In this document: positions 17,907 to 25,952 of the stretch, piece by piece
Numbering within the stretch: position 1 is the first letter of the stretch
Layout of the letters: each line of letters opens with the position of its first letter
Assembly (NCBI GenBank): GCA_964415435.1
Contig: CAYPZT010000005.1
Location: 1 to 47,457 of the forward strand
Reading direction: 5' to 3'
From: CAYPZT01 sp964415435
GTDB lineage: Bacteria; Patescibacteriota; Microgenomatia; UBA1406; GWC2-37-13
Length of the DNA stretch: 47,457 bases
Position numbers and translations under genes: made by a program
Notes under the pieces: generated by a model
Told to the model about the DNA's origin: nothing
The model's input: the letters and a program-made list of their open reading frames with translations, nothing else
Databases searched by the model: none

Positions 17907-18188
17907 ATGCAATCCGTAAAAGATATCCTTAAAAAATTTGATCCCACCTCCGACAGATACTTATCCCGTGAATACCAGGCGTTCGGGGTGCACCTCGCGG
18001 AAAAACTCGAGGATGAGCGGCATAAAAGCCTCTATATAAAACTTGCCAAAACCGTTCCCCGCCCTGTTCTAGAACAGGCGCTCCGTTATGTAGTAGACTC
18101 CCGCGCCAAGCGCAAAGGCGCTTTATTTATGTGGAAACTAAAGGATCTAGGAGCATTTCTTAAACCTACAAAAAAATCTGCTGAATAA
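17907..18188 (+). CDS. small conserved-looking hypothetical protein
   Basis: A 93-aa, Lys/Arg-rich, helical protein without signal or membrane segment. The core KSLYIKLAKTVPRPVLEQALRY looks like a compact helical domain. TATAAA at 17896-17901 ends 5 bases before the ATG, so it may be transcribed on its own. No function recognised; its basic charge would allow nucleic-acid binding, but nothing more can be said. It ends 5 bases from the convergent surface-protein gene. Confidence 0.65.
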   Translation: MQSVKDILKKFDPTSDRYLSREYQAFGVHLAEKLEDERHKSLYIKLAKTVPRPVLEQALRYVVDSRAKRKGALFMWKLKDLGAFLKPTKKSAE

Positions 18189-18193
18189 TTTCT

Positions 18194-19366
18194 TTAGAGA
18201 AGTAATCCGAGGATTATAGCAACCGCTGATACCGCTGTAAATATCTTTCCGAAGGTGGCTATGCCTACAGTTGGAAGCTCTTGAGTCGCGGTCGGAGCCG
18301 GTGTGCCAGTCACTTGGGCCAGCACAATTTCAGTTGGGGTTGCGTTCGGAGCGACACAGCAGTTATTGAAGGTCGGATTATCATGACATCTCTGCTCGTA
18401 CTCTGGTACTGCACAGTAATTTGCCTCATCGCTTGCCTTTACACAGCTGTAGCCTGACATGCATGGATTGGTTGCATTATTGCAGGCCTTGGTTCCGCAT
18501 GGAACCGGAGCGGGTGTTGCTGATGGACCGGGCGTAGCAGAAGGTCCGGGTGTTGGTGTTGCTGATGGACCGGGAGTTGATGTTGGCGTAGGGGTATGCG
18601 TGAGAGTTGGTGTAAGAGATAGTCGTGGTGTCGGCGATGGCGTGTTTGATGGAGTTGGTGTATTTGAGGGTGTGGGCGTGTTTTCTGGTGTCGGCGATGG
18701 CCCTTCTGTTGGAGAAGGCGTTACCGGAACACACTGATCCGGATTCCAGTAAAGTCCTCCTATGCCTGTGAAGTTGTCTGGAACCACATTAGTACAGCTG
18801 TCATCCCATGCGCCGTCTTTATATACCGAGATCACATTGACGTCAATCTGAAACATTCCGCACTGTCCCTGATTTTGGGTTGCGGTAATGGTAACCGTTT
18901 TCCGGCTCTCCGGGTTGGGATTGGCCGGATCATCACCTTCCGGTGCAAGTGTGTACTCTTTTATCTCGACTGACTTGTTATTTGAGCGTGGTCCCCCACA
19001 GGTTTTGTTTTCCTCGCTACCCGTAAAAGGACAAGCATACCATTCTTCCTTAATCCGCACCCTTCTCTCCTGATTTCTCTTGTTTTGGATCACGTAGGTG
19101 ACCGAGTACTTGTCAGTAGGCGTAGTACCGGGCCCGCCCATTCCTGAAGGGTTGTCCGTGGCAGAACCTACTTCAACTCCGCACTTATTGATAGTATTGA
19201 AGACATGTGCCTGAGATGTCGTTGTTTGCGGTTCGGGTTGTCTTGAGATATAGAGATAGCCTCCTAAAGCCACAAAGACTATGAGCATACCCAATATCTC
19301 CATCATAAAAAGGAGTGATGGGCCTTTTTTTTTCAAGGGGGTGTAATTTCGCGCTTTACCTATCAT
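18194..19366 (-). CDS. Thr/Pro/Ser-rich surface protein with sortase-like C-terminal tail
   Basis: A 390-aa exported protein. A membrane segment at about 18-40 follows KKK; a Cys-containing beta-like domain runs to about 215. A low-complexity linker of SPTP, TPSN and GPSA repeats covers about 215-287, then a Cys-rich module (CGTKACNNATNPCMSGYSC onward) to about 345. The C terminus is ELPTVG followed directly by a hydrophobic stretch to the last residue. LPTVG resembles an LPxTG sorting motif, but the basic tail normally following the hydrophobic part is missing. A sortase is encoded at 41680-42399. The layout matches the Cys-rich protein at 165-1655. Confidence 0.7.
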   Translation of the reverse strand: MIGKARNYTPLKKKGPSLLFMMEILGMLIVFVALGGYLYISRQPEPQTTTSQAHVFNTINKCGVEVGSATDNPSGMGGPGTTPTDKYSVTYVIQNKRNQERRVRIKEEWYACPFTGSEENKTCGGPRSNNKSVEIKEYTLAPEGDDPANPNPESRKTVTITATQNQGQCGMFQIDVNVISVYKDGAWDDSCTNVVPDNFTGIGGLYWNPDQCVPVTPSPTEGPSPTPENTPTPSNTPTPSNTPSPTPRLSLTPTLTHTPTPTSTPGPSATPTPGPSATPGPSATPAPVPCGTKACNNATNPCMSGYSCVKASDEANYCAVPEYEQRCHDNPTFNNCCVAPNATPTEIVLAQVTGTPAPTATQELPTVGIATFGKIFTAVSAVAIILGLLL

Positions 19367-19413
19367 GTACAGAGTTCATTTTGCACGATATTTATAGAAA
19401 CTGCAACACAAGA

Positions 19414-20529
19414 TTAAAAATATCCCCATACCCAATAACCTGTCTTCTCTATGCCTTTTGTTTTCAGATACTCTGTTTTGAGAGATGCCGAACTTTCGTC
19501 CTCAAACCAAACCACATGGTACAGCAGGTTGTAGTAGGGAGACTCCGGTGTCGATCTTGACGGGTCCTCAACCTCGGTGACGTAATTAACTTCCGTCTCG
19601 CCCGACTCATTATCTCGACGAACAAGGCAGTTTTTCCAGGTACATTCGTCGACAAACTCCTTCTTCATATCGATGAGACTTAAGGCTTTGGCAGGCTTTA
19701 AAGGGCGTTTTTTTTCATCCACCGACCAGTCGTAGCCGTACATACCGAAAACAACACCTATTTTATTGGGAGGAACTACGGAAGTGAAGTCTTCTACCAT
19801 TTTCTGGAAGTCATATCCATATCTAGCTCTCCCTGATAGTGGAAAATTTGGTCCCGGTTCACCTATAGATTTATGCAGATCATATGCCATAATGAGAACC
19901 TCATCTACTGTTCTCCCCAAAAAACTCACGTCATAGGGCCTGTGGCGATAGAATGTATCTCCGTACAACAATAAAGATGACTTCATACTCTCATCTTGAA
20001 GCTGCCTTGAATAGAGTTGAACAAATGTATTTATCTTATCTTCCAGAGCAGAATCCGTAACGTTGAATATTTCAATATCGATTGCTATCCCGGCAAATCC
20101 ATGTTCCTTTGCTGTAACTATTGATTCATCTATAAGTCTTTTTGTATTTGCCGGACTTGCAATAATTGACTGAGAAACCGCTGAGTCGAGCATCCGGATT
20201 ACAAGGTAAGTATCTTTCCCGTTAGTCTTGTTTGCAAATTCTGTAAGGTTCAGGTATCCCTCATCTTTTAACAATGAACCATCGCCTCGTGGAGTAACTC
20301 CAAAATAGTAAAGCGCATCAAATGACTGCGTGTCCTGAGGAGTAAACTGCAAGTCCCAGTAAGGCACAAATACAAAGGTTGAGGTCACGCCTCTGGTCAT
20401 GATGGTAGGCTCAGCAACTACCAACGGCTGAGGGACCGTGGTTCTTGTAGGGACGTCACTCTTTTTCAAAAAAAATGACCCCCCTATAAATATAAGAAAA
20501 AGGGCTGCAAATAAGAGTAAATATTTCAT
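19414..20529 (-). CDS. GH18-like membrane-anchored glycosidase
   Basis: From the ATG at 20529 (MKYLLLFAALF) the protein is 371 aa with an N-terminal signal or anchor segment. The rest reads as a GH18-type barrel: VFVPYWD for an early strand, GFAGIAIDIEIF for the catalytic strand, VLIMAYDLH for the MxYD strand and TGYWVWGYF for the last strand. In active GH18 enzymes the catalytic strand is DxxDxDxE; here only the final Asp and Glu are kept and the first two Asp are Ala. The Glu acid is present, so it may be a divergent enzyme or a binding protein. Upstream in-frame starts at 20550 and 20565 overlap the promoter of the divergent gene. Confidence 0.65.
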   Translation of the reverse strand: MKYLLLFAALFLIFIGGSFFLKKSDVPTRTTVPQPLVVAEPTIMTRGVTSTFVFVPYWDLQFTPQDTQSFDALYYFGVTPRGDGSLLKDEGYLNLTEFANKTNGKDTYLVIRMLDSAVSQSIIASPANTKRLIDESIVTAKEHGFAGIAIDIEIFNVTDSALEDKINTFVQLYSRQLQDESMKSSLLLYGDTFYRHRPYDVSFLGRTVDEVLIMAYDLHKSIGEPGPNFPLSGRARYGYDFQKMVEDFTSVVPPNKIGVVFGMYGYDWSVDEKKRPLKPAKALSLIDMKKEFVDECTWKNCLVRRDNESGETEVNYVTEVEDPSRSTPESPYYNLLYHVVWFEDESSASLKTEYLKTKGIEKTGYWVWGYF

Positions 20530-20558
20530 GGCAGTATACAATGGTAACATAAGTTCCC

Positions 20559-20587
20559 TTGACAAATAATTTTTATTTCTTCATAAT
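20559..20587 (+). promoter_or_regulatory. sigma-70-type promoter of glutaredoxin-like gene
   Basis: TTGACA (20559-20564) and CATAAT (20582-20587) are 17 bases apart; the ATG at 20599 is 11 bases after the -10 box, so the leader is at most a few bases. Confidence 0.75.
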
Positions 20588-20598
20588 GAAATTAGCCC

Positions 20599-21279
20599 AT
20601 GAAAATCACTATCTACACTACAAATACATGTGAGTTCTCCAAAAAGGAAAAGGAATTTTTGGCCAGTCACAATCTCCCTTATGAGGAAAAAAATCTTGAA
20701 TCAAACCGAGAGTTTTTGACTGAGATGTTGGCCGTGTCGAACAATTTTGCAGGCACCCCGGTTACGAAGATAGAAAAGGATGACGGCCAGATCGTAGTCT
20801 TAAAGGGATTTACCGATACGGAGTTTATGGATGCATTGGATTTGAATCAGACTGTAGCTCCTGTTCAGTCTGCGGCTCCCGCACAGCCAGTAGCGTCCGC
20901 GACTGAGCCTGCTGTAGTTTTACCAAATGAGCCAGTTGCGCCGCCGGCGCCGGTTGCACCTCCCATGCCAGAACCAACACCCGAACCTGTTCCAACACCC
21001 ACTCCTCCGCCTGTTATGCCCGATCCTGTGGTTCCTCCATCACCCCCAGCCGAGTCAGTTCAGACACCACCCGTAACTGAACCGCCAGCTGTTCCATCAA
21101 CTCCTGCAGAACCAACACAGACCACGCCGCAGGACGCTCAACTAGATTCAATCTTGAATGACCTTAAGTCAAAGGTAAATGAACCGGAGCCAGCTGCACC
21201 TGCACAGCCTACTACACCAGCACAACCCGCTACGCCTGCCAACAATCTGCCGAATATACCGGAGCCAAACTTCAGTTAA
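20599..21279 (+). CDS. glutaredoxin-like domain with long Pro/Ala-rich tail
   Basis: A 226-aa protein. Residues 1-80 form a glutaredoxin-type thioredoxin fold: MKITIYTTNTCEFSKKE carries a CxxS site (Cys11, only one Cys), and GTPVTKI supplies the cis-Pro. Residues about 85-226 are low complexity, rich in Pro, Ala, Thr and Glu, with one charged helix (LDSILNDLKSKV) inside. There is no signal peptide, so the redox domain should be cytoplasmic. The monothiol site fits a thiol-transfer or iron-sulfur role, but the long tail is unusual for the family. Ends 35 bases from the convergent HAD gene. Confidence 0.75.
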   Translation: MKITIYTTNTCEFSKKEKEFLASHNLPYEEKNLESNREFLTEMLAVSNNFAGTPVTKIEKDDGQIVVLKGFTDTEFMDALDLNQTVAPVQSAAPAQPVASATEPAVVLPNEPVAPPAPVAPPMPEPTPEPVPTPTPPPVMPDPVVPPSPPAESVQTPPVTEPPAVPSTPAEPTQTTPQDAQLDSILNDLKSKVNEPEPAAPAQPTTPAQPATPANNLPNIPEPNFS

Positions 21280-21314
21280 GGGCATGACTTCGTTCTCCTG
21301 ATTCATCATTCGGT

Positions 21315-21971
21315 TTACTCATGACCCTGAGCTTGTCGAACGGGTTTCAGGATTTTCAATACTTCTTTTGGAGAGTTAATAATAAAAGTTGGGTTAGCCT
21401 TCATAAGTAGTTCTTTAGTATTAAAACCCCACGTGACCGCGATAACATCGATACTGGCTTTTCTGGCAGCCTCAATATCTCGTACTTCATCACCAACATA
21501 GATCACCTCTCTGGATTTATATGAAAATTTCTTAAGAACATCTTTGATAGTTTCATGTTTGCCGAAGAGGTTAAATTTCGAATAGACAAAATCAAAATAG
21601 TGATCTAGCTTGTGATGTCGAAGAAAACTCAAAATGTTCTCCTTATTGCTGGAAGAGATAATACCAAGCTTCATACCGCTTTCTTTGAGTTCTTGTAAAA
21701 CCTCCTCCATGCCATCGAATGTAGGAGCTTGAACAATAACATTGGCTATTTCCTTATGAAAGAGACGTATCAAGCTTGGCAATCGATAGAATGGGACTTT
21801 TACATATGCAAGAATCTCGCTGACTGTCATGCCCTTCATTTTTTCAACTTCAGCATTAGTTACTTTCTTAAATCCAAGCTCTTCTGCATGTTCATTCACC
21901 ACCCGCAAACTTAAAGGAAGCGTATCTGCGATAGTCCCGTCAAAATCGAAGAGTACAAGTTTGGTATGCAT
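21315..21971 (-). CDS. HAD-family hydrolase, phosphoglycolate phosphatase-like
   Basis: A 218-aa cytoplasmic phosphatase of HAD subfamily IA. Motif I is LFDFDGTIADT (residues 7-17), motif II the Ser in GIISSSN, motif III the Lys near KHETIK, and motif IV VGDEVRDIEAA. The helical cap between motifs I and II is of the Gph/PGMB type. The substrate is a small phospho-compound that cannot be named. The last nine residues (PVRQAQGHE) are encoded by a repeat-like sequence at 21321-21343, so the gene end has probably been altered by that element. It starts 3 bases after the stop of the upstream gene. Confidence 0.85.
   Translation of the reverse strand: MHTKLVLFDFDGTIADTLPLSLRVVNEHAEELGFKKVTNAEVEKMKGMTVSEILAYVKVPFYRLPSLIRLFHKEIANVIVQAPTFDGMEEVLQELKESGMKLGIISSSNKENILSFLRHHKLDHYFDFVYSKFNLFGKHETIKDVLKKFSYKSREVIYVGDEVRDIEAARKASIDVIAVTWGFNTKELLMKANPTFIINSPKEVLKILKPVRQAQGHE
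21321..21343. repeat. REP-like repeat unit inside the 3' end of the HAD gene
   Basis: The stretch around CCTGAGCTTGTCGAA resembles the widespread CCTGAGCCTGTCGAA-type dispersed repeat of many bacterial genomes (recalled, not searched). It encodes the terminal RQAQGHE. A related sequence with CGAGCCTGCCTGAGGC occurs at 38170-38190 in the wecG-like gene. Confidence 0.45.
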
Positions 21972-21974
21972 ATC

Positions 21975-23435
21975 TCATTTTACCTCGTCGGTCGAAAGTA
22001 AGTTGGAAGTAATATCATACTGTTCAAGAATCTCGTAAAAGAGACGCTCCAGATCAGCAAGCTTTCCATGCATTGGCTCTGCTACTGCCGCATCCGTCAT
22101 AGACAAACTCTGGCGTACCAGGGAAATCTCGCCCAATAAATTAAAAATCATTGTAAATACGAACCTTCGAACCTCTTTTTGAGTTAACTTATAAAATGGA
22201 TCACTTAGATCAAATTTACCTTCGAGTGCTCCTTTGGCAAGAATATCTGTATACTCGGCCATCTTCACTGGTTTTTTTACACCAGAGGGATGTATTTTGA
22301 GTTCACTGAGATAAAGCACCAACGTAGGCACCCCTAAATCAATATGGATTCCGGATGGTTTCTTTCCTTCAGATCCTCGCCGCCGGTTTGTGACATCGAT
22401 AAGCGCAAGTGGGCTGGGACCTTGGTCTTCTGATACGCTCATTAACAAGACGTCGCCTCCTCTGTTCTTATGCGGATCAGAATTATCTAATCTATTGCCT
22501 GCAGGAAAAGCCTGTACAGATGTTTCACCTGAGTTTAGTATTTTATTGAAGACGCCTACCGTCCACGCCTCCATGAGCCGTGTTCCCCCACGCTCTTTTT
22601 GAGAAGATTGTTTTACGACACCGACCGTTTCCTGCAAAAACCTCCCCATCTGGGCCATAAACGGATCATTTCCTGTAAGAAGATTAAACTGTAGGACTGG
22701 CTCACTGTCGCCAGGCGTTCCCAGAGAGAGATTGGGCGGCAGTGCGTAGCTGAGTGTCCCCATTGCACCAAAGAGTGCAGTTTTTATCATTCGTGCTGCT
22801 TCGTCTACCGGCTGCAGAGTTTCTCCTCTCGCGTCCACTCCCTGAAACTCCATCTGCAGAACATTTGCCAGGAGTTTACCGATATTTGTTGGACCCAGAT
22901 TAGGAAAAAGAAGTGTGGGAATTTCCGCCATAGCAACAGCCGCTATCGCAATCATCCTGTTTTTTTGATCTTCGTAAGTATAGGGATGAGCCTCTGCCAA
23001 CGGGCGAAGTTCTTCGATTTCCGGTTGCGGAAGACCCGTTGCGACAGAAATAATATAAGGGGGCATACCGAGCCGCAATGCCTCTTCTACTCTCGTTTTA
23101 TCTACATCGGGCAGAACCAATTCAGAAGCAAGTTCTGCACTTTTAGCTAAATATTCCAACCTACTCTGATCTTCCCTACCTGGATAGTCTTCCAGGTAGT
23201 ATGAAGTTATCTGTGGAGGAAGTGTCTGCAGGTGCAGCCAAAGTAGATAAGAGCCAACGACAGGATCCTGCCGGTATTTTTTTGCGCGTCCCAAATATCC
23301 TACAATCATTGAATCCCACATCTCGGGCGGATCCTGAAGTAATGTCTTATGAATCGTAGAAATAGTCTGAGGAGCGACGAAGGACATAGGGAAACCCTCC
23401 ACCTGTGGCCACCTAATATCTCTGCCTTCAACCAT
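21975..23435 (-). CDS. hypothetical protein
   Basis: About 486 aa from the ATG at 23435; a GTG three codons earlier is possible, but TAAAAT lies 10 bases before the ATG and only 1 before the GTG. The protein is mostly helical with a central mixed region (about 170-370) that includes GGDVLLMSVSEDQG and ALIDVTNRR. No signal peptide or membrane segment and no family recognised. It precedes the HAD gene by 3 bases, so they are cotranscribed. The ORF at 42508-43161 is of a similar unrecognised type, but I see no clear alignment between them. Confidence 0.7.
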   Translation of the reverse strand: MVEGRDIRWPQVEGFPMSFVAPQTISTIHKTLLQDPPEMWDSMIVGYLGRAKKYRQDPVVGSYLLWLHLQTLPPQITSYYLEDYPGREDQSRLEYLAKSAELASELVLPDVDKTRVEEALRLGMPPYIISVATGLPQPEIEELRPLAEAHPYTYEDQKNRMIAIAAVAMAEIPTLLFPNLGPTNIGKLLANVLQMEFQGVDARGETLQPVDEAARMIKTALFGAMGTLSYALPPNLSLGTPGDSEPVLQFNLLTGNDPFMAQMGRFLQETVGVVKQSSQKERGGTRLMEAWTVGVFNKILNSGETSVQAFPAGNRLDNSDPHKNRGGDVLLMSVSEDQGPSPLALIDVTNRRRGSEGKKPSGIHIDLGVPTLVLYLSELKIHPSGVKKPVKMAEYTDILAKGALEGKFDLSDPFYKLTQKEVRRFVFTMIFNLLGEISLVRQSLSMTDAAVAEPMHGKLADLERLFYEILEQYDITSNLLSTDEVK

Positions 23436-23504
23436 ATTGGCCACTATTTTACACTACGAAGGGTCTACTCCTTCTCGAAATGCAAGAAATTTGATTTAAA
23501 GAAC

Positions 23505-23888
23505 CTATTTTAAGGGAGATATGAAATGCAGAACAAAAACTTCACCCTTATAAGTAAAAGGTGCCATAGTAACCATGGTTTTTACCTTCTTACCTTTTTT
23601 ACTCACCCAGGTAGCAGGCAATGTTGAGGATTTAAATTTATCTGATGCATCCATGTAGGCCTTGATTACCTTCTTCTGATCCTTCTCGTGAACATCCTCA
23701 ACCGGAAATTCGTTTTTAACCCACTCCGCAGGCGATTTGTATCCTAACATGGCGGCAAATTTTTTATTACACGATTTGTGAGTATCGTCTAGATACAGAT
23801 ATATCGCCTGAGAAGATGTATCGAAGACAGGTTTAAGCTCTTTATTGAGCTCTTTCATCAGATGCTCATGGTGTTTGCCGTGATTCAT
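23505..23888 (-). CDS. small single PAS-domain protein
   Basis: A 127-aa protein that is almost entirely one PAS fold: an N-terminal helix, FDTSSQAIYLYLDD, then CNKKFAAMLGYKSPAEW (the conserved helix and loop), VHEKDQKKVIKAYMDA, and three closing strands ending in FVLHFISPLK. No kinase, cyclase or HTH part is attached, so it can only sense or bind a partner. The His-rich start (MNHGKHHEH) might bind metal. It has its own promoter and lies just before the tRNA-Trp gene (read from the plus-strand side). Confidence 0.8.
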   Translation of the reverse strand: MNHGKHHEHLMKELNKELKPVFDTSSQAIYLYLDDTHKSCNKKFAAMLGYKSPAEWVKNEFPVEDVHEKDQKKVIKAYMDASDKFKSSTLPATWVSKKGKKVKTMVTMAPFTYKGEVFVLHFISPLK

Positions 23889-23894
23889 ACCCTG

Positions 23895-23922
23895 ATTGTA
23901 GTACGAACGGTCAGAATGTCAA
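23895..23922 (-). promoter_or_regulatory. promoter of the PAS gene, leaderless
   Basis: Minus strand: TTGACA (23917-23922), 16-base spacer, TACAAT (23895-23900), then 6 bases to the ATG at 23888. Confidence 0.75.
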
Positions 23923-23934
23923 GTAGAAATATGG

Positions 23935-24005
23935 CAGGGGTGGAGGGAATCGAACCCCCATCAAAGGTTTTGGAGACCTCTATTCTACCACTGAACTACA
24001 CCCCT
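23935..24005 (-). tRNA. tRNA-Trp (anticodon CCA)
   Basis: The minus strand folds as a cloverleaf with acceptor AGGGGTG/CACCCCT, anticodon loop CTCCAAA (anticodon CCA) between stems GAGGT and ACCTT, and TTCGATT in the T loop. The 3' CCA is not encoded. It follows tRNA-Arg by 7 bases. Confidence 0.93.
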
Positions 24006-24012
24006 AATGTGG

Positions 24013-24084
24013 TGCTCCCGGGCAGAATTGAACTGCCATCAGAGGTTCCGCAAACCTCTATTCTATCCGTTAAACTACAGGAGC
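24013..24084 (-). tRNA. tRNA-Arg (anticodon GCG)
   Basis: Minus strand cloverleaf: acceptor GCTCCTG/CGGGAGC (one G-U pair), anticodon stem GAGGT/ACCTC with loop TTGCGGA, so the anticodon is GCG, and T arm GGCAG-TTCAATT-CTGCC. Most bacteria read CGN Arg codons with an ACG (inosine) tRNA; a G34 version is unusual. Confidence 0.9.
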
Positions 24085-24097
24085 AATTAGCAGCTAT

Positions 24098-24103
24098 ATT
24101 TTA
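24098..24103 (-). promoter_or_regulatory. -10 box of tRNA-Arg/tRNA-Trp
   Basis: The minus strand reads TGA-TAAAAT, an extended -10 element, 13 bases before the tRNA-Arg 5' end. Confidence 0.5.
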
Positions 24104-24191
24104 TCATGTTTCCCTATTTAATGTATTTGTAGGCTATATGCGGTTGAGTCAGTACTAAAGATTGGATAATTTTTAATTTGAAACTCTCCTC

Positions 24192-25901
24192 TCACCAGCT
24201 TCCACCGCCTCCACCGCCGCCTCCACCCCCCGAAGAGCCACCTGATGAGCCGCTTGAGAATCCAGAAGAGCTCGTTGAGGCTGGGGGAGAAGATGCCGTC
24301 CGGAGGCTCGACATAGAACTATGGAAGCCGTGAATGAATGTGCCGGTCCTATAAGTTCCGTAACCCTCATACCAGTCAGGAGGGGGCAGTTTCAGATCTT
24401 CAAATCGCTTCACCCATCGATCCTCTACCCTCATGGCAACCGCATATGGCAGAAGTCTCTCGAAAAGTAGTTGTTTTTCTCCCTGGAATTTGATCTGCCG
24501 AGACTGGCTTGTGAGAAAATTCATGAGGGATTTCGCTACACCTAAGGCCTCCGCACCGAGCTCGGTCCGCCTTGGCAGGTTTATACCGAAAAGAATTGCG
24601 CTCAAAAACAAGGGAATGTTGAGAGTCGATATGCCAAGAATTGAAAGGACAGTGTATGTAGTCCGTATCTTTTTGGGATTTTCGGGAAAAAGACCGTCAT
24701 TAACGGTCTGCTCATAGATCATGTCCTCCACCCTTTGCAGGGTGTTATATAGTTTAGCCCTCTTAAGATGCACCTCATCTGAGGTCGCGAAAGCAGACTT
24801 TAGAAATTCGTATTCAAACCCTAAAAGTGATGGATTAAGAGCAAACTCCTTTTTCTTTACCAAGTAGAAGTCATTTTTTTTCTTTTCTACTATTTTCAGA
24901 TATCCTCTTTGGGCAAGCTGTACCACCATCGCCGAAATATCATCGAAGTCAACGCTCTCGTCAATAAGCGTTCCTGTTTCAGGCGCGGTCAGGAGTCTCC
25001 CTTTCACTGCCGGAGGATCAAACCATGCAGTTGTCGGCTTGATCGTTTTCGGATCCCGACCGTGAGTCAGCCACTGCCATCCAATCCGAAGCGGTAAAAA
25101 GATGTACCAGGCAAGTCCTAAAAGAGCAAGACCGACTGTTACAACGAAAAGAATTATTTTCCCATACCAAGTCTCTGAAAAAGGGATAATAAGTTGGGGC
25201 TCTAGGACAGCTACAATATTTTTAGGAAAGGTGACGGCGATAGTCAGGCCTGCGCCTGTTGGATAGTAGTCTGATCCTTCAATGATAACCTTTCCGTCCT
25301 CTATCTTTATCGTACAGTCATTTGCCGAACTGCCGGCATATCCTGTATAGCAGACTCCGTGGAGATCCTCTGCGGGTACTGGGTCAGGTAAGGTAACTAC
25401 GGAACTTGCATGCGCTATAGGCACAGTCCAGTCATTACCCGTTACGTTCCAATAAAGTTCATCGTGATCGGCGAAATAAGTAATTGCTCCCGACACTTCA
25501 TATACTATCGTGTAGGTATGAACACCAGTTATAGTCTTGTCTGGGTCGCCGATACGAATGCGAGTCAGATCATTCTCAGTTGTAACCTTAAACTGATAAT
25601 GTAACCCATCCTCATTCATGACGGATAGTACTTTAATGTTCATCGCATAGCGTTTTCCCTCCGAATTTACCTTTACATACGGGATCTCTCGGTATATACC
25701 GTGCCGCTCGTAGGTACCGAAGTCATACACAATACTTTCCTTCACCTGCATTGTTCCGTTTTTGTTTATTGTTGTTTCCTGGACGAAATTTTGAATATGT
25801 TCGCCTGTGAGCACATAAGGTTCGGATGTCTGTGCGGCAACTGACCGGAGGCATGCTATAAAAACCAAAAAAAGAAAGACGATTCTACTAAACCATTTCA
25901 T
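24192..25901 (-). CDS. DUF2207 family membrane protein with Gly-rich tail
   Basis: From the ATG at 25901 (MKWFSRIVFLF) the protein is 569 aa; an earlier in-frame start lacks a signal-peptide position and overlaps the divergent promoter. A signal peptide (about 1-22) is followed by the extracytoplasmic DUF2207 domain (VQETTINKNGTMQVKESIVY, then YRFIPY-like REIPYV and YWNVTGNDW). A membrane segment near 250-275 leads to a cytoplasmic winged-helix-like region with DDISAMVVQLAQRGYLKI, and a second hydrophobic stretch lies near 430. The end is Ser/Gly-rich, finishing GGGGGGSW, typical of the family. The function of DUF2207 is unknown; it is widespread in bacteria with a cell wall. Confidence 0.88.
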   Translation of the reverse strand: MKWFSRIVFLFLVFIACLRSVAAQTSEPYVLTGEHIQNFVQETTINKNGTMQVKESIVYDFGTYERHGIYREIPYVKVNSEGKRYAMNIKVLSVMNEDGLHYQFKVTTENDLTRIRIGDPDKTITGVHTYTIVYEVSGAITYFADHDELYWNVTGNDWTVPIAHASSVVTLPDPVPAEDLHGVCYTGYAGSSANDCTIKIEDGKVIIEGSDYYPTGAGLTIAVTFPKNIVAVLEPQLIIPFSETWYGKIILFVVTVGLALLGLAWYIFLPLRIGWQWLTHGRDPKTIKPTTAWFDPPAVKGRLLTAPETGTLIDESVDFDDISAMVVQLAQRGYLKIVEKKKNDFYLVKKKEFALNPSLLGFEYEFLKSAFATSDEVHLKRAKLYNTLQRVEDMIYEQTVNDGLFPENPKKIRTTYTVLSILGISTLNIPLFLSAILFGINLPRRTELGAEALGVAKSLMNFLTSQSRQIKFQGEKQLLFERLLPYAVAMRVEDRWVKRFEDLKLPPPDWYEGYGTYRTGTFIHGFHSSMSSLRTASSPPASTSSSGFSSGSSGGSSGGGGGGGGGGSW

Positions 25902-25940
25902 AATTCTGAAGATACTGTACCATATTTTATTAAATCTATC

Positions 25941-25946
25941 TATAAT
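25941..25946 (+). promoter_or_regulatory. -10 box for leaderless purine nucleoside phosphorylase gene
   Basis: TATAAT ends 6 bases before the ATG at 25953. No convincing -35 box. Confidence 0.65.
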
Positions 25947-25952
25947 ATCTCC

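Noticed and set aside
18500..18700. Possible CRISPR or satellite array in the tandem TPS/GPSA-coding repeats
   Set aside because: The repeats are short, imperfect, in frame and lack unique spacers of constant length; they are protein low-complexity coding.
18459..18737. Gly/Val-rich plus-strand frame
   Set aside because: It is the antisense of the Thr/Pro repeat of the surface protein; the composition follows from the repeat.
23862..24158. 98-aa plus-strand frame across the two tRNAs
   Set aside because: It is the antisense reading of tRNA-Trp and tRNA-Arg, including the known artefact pattern EGIEPPS and GRIELPS.
24173..24370. 65-aa minus-strand frame at the DUF2207 3' end
   Set aside because: Out-of-frame shadow of the Gly/Ser-rich tail of DUF2207.
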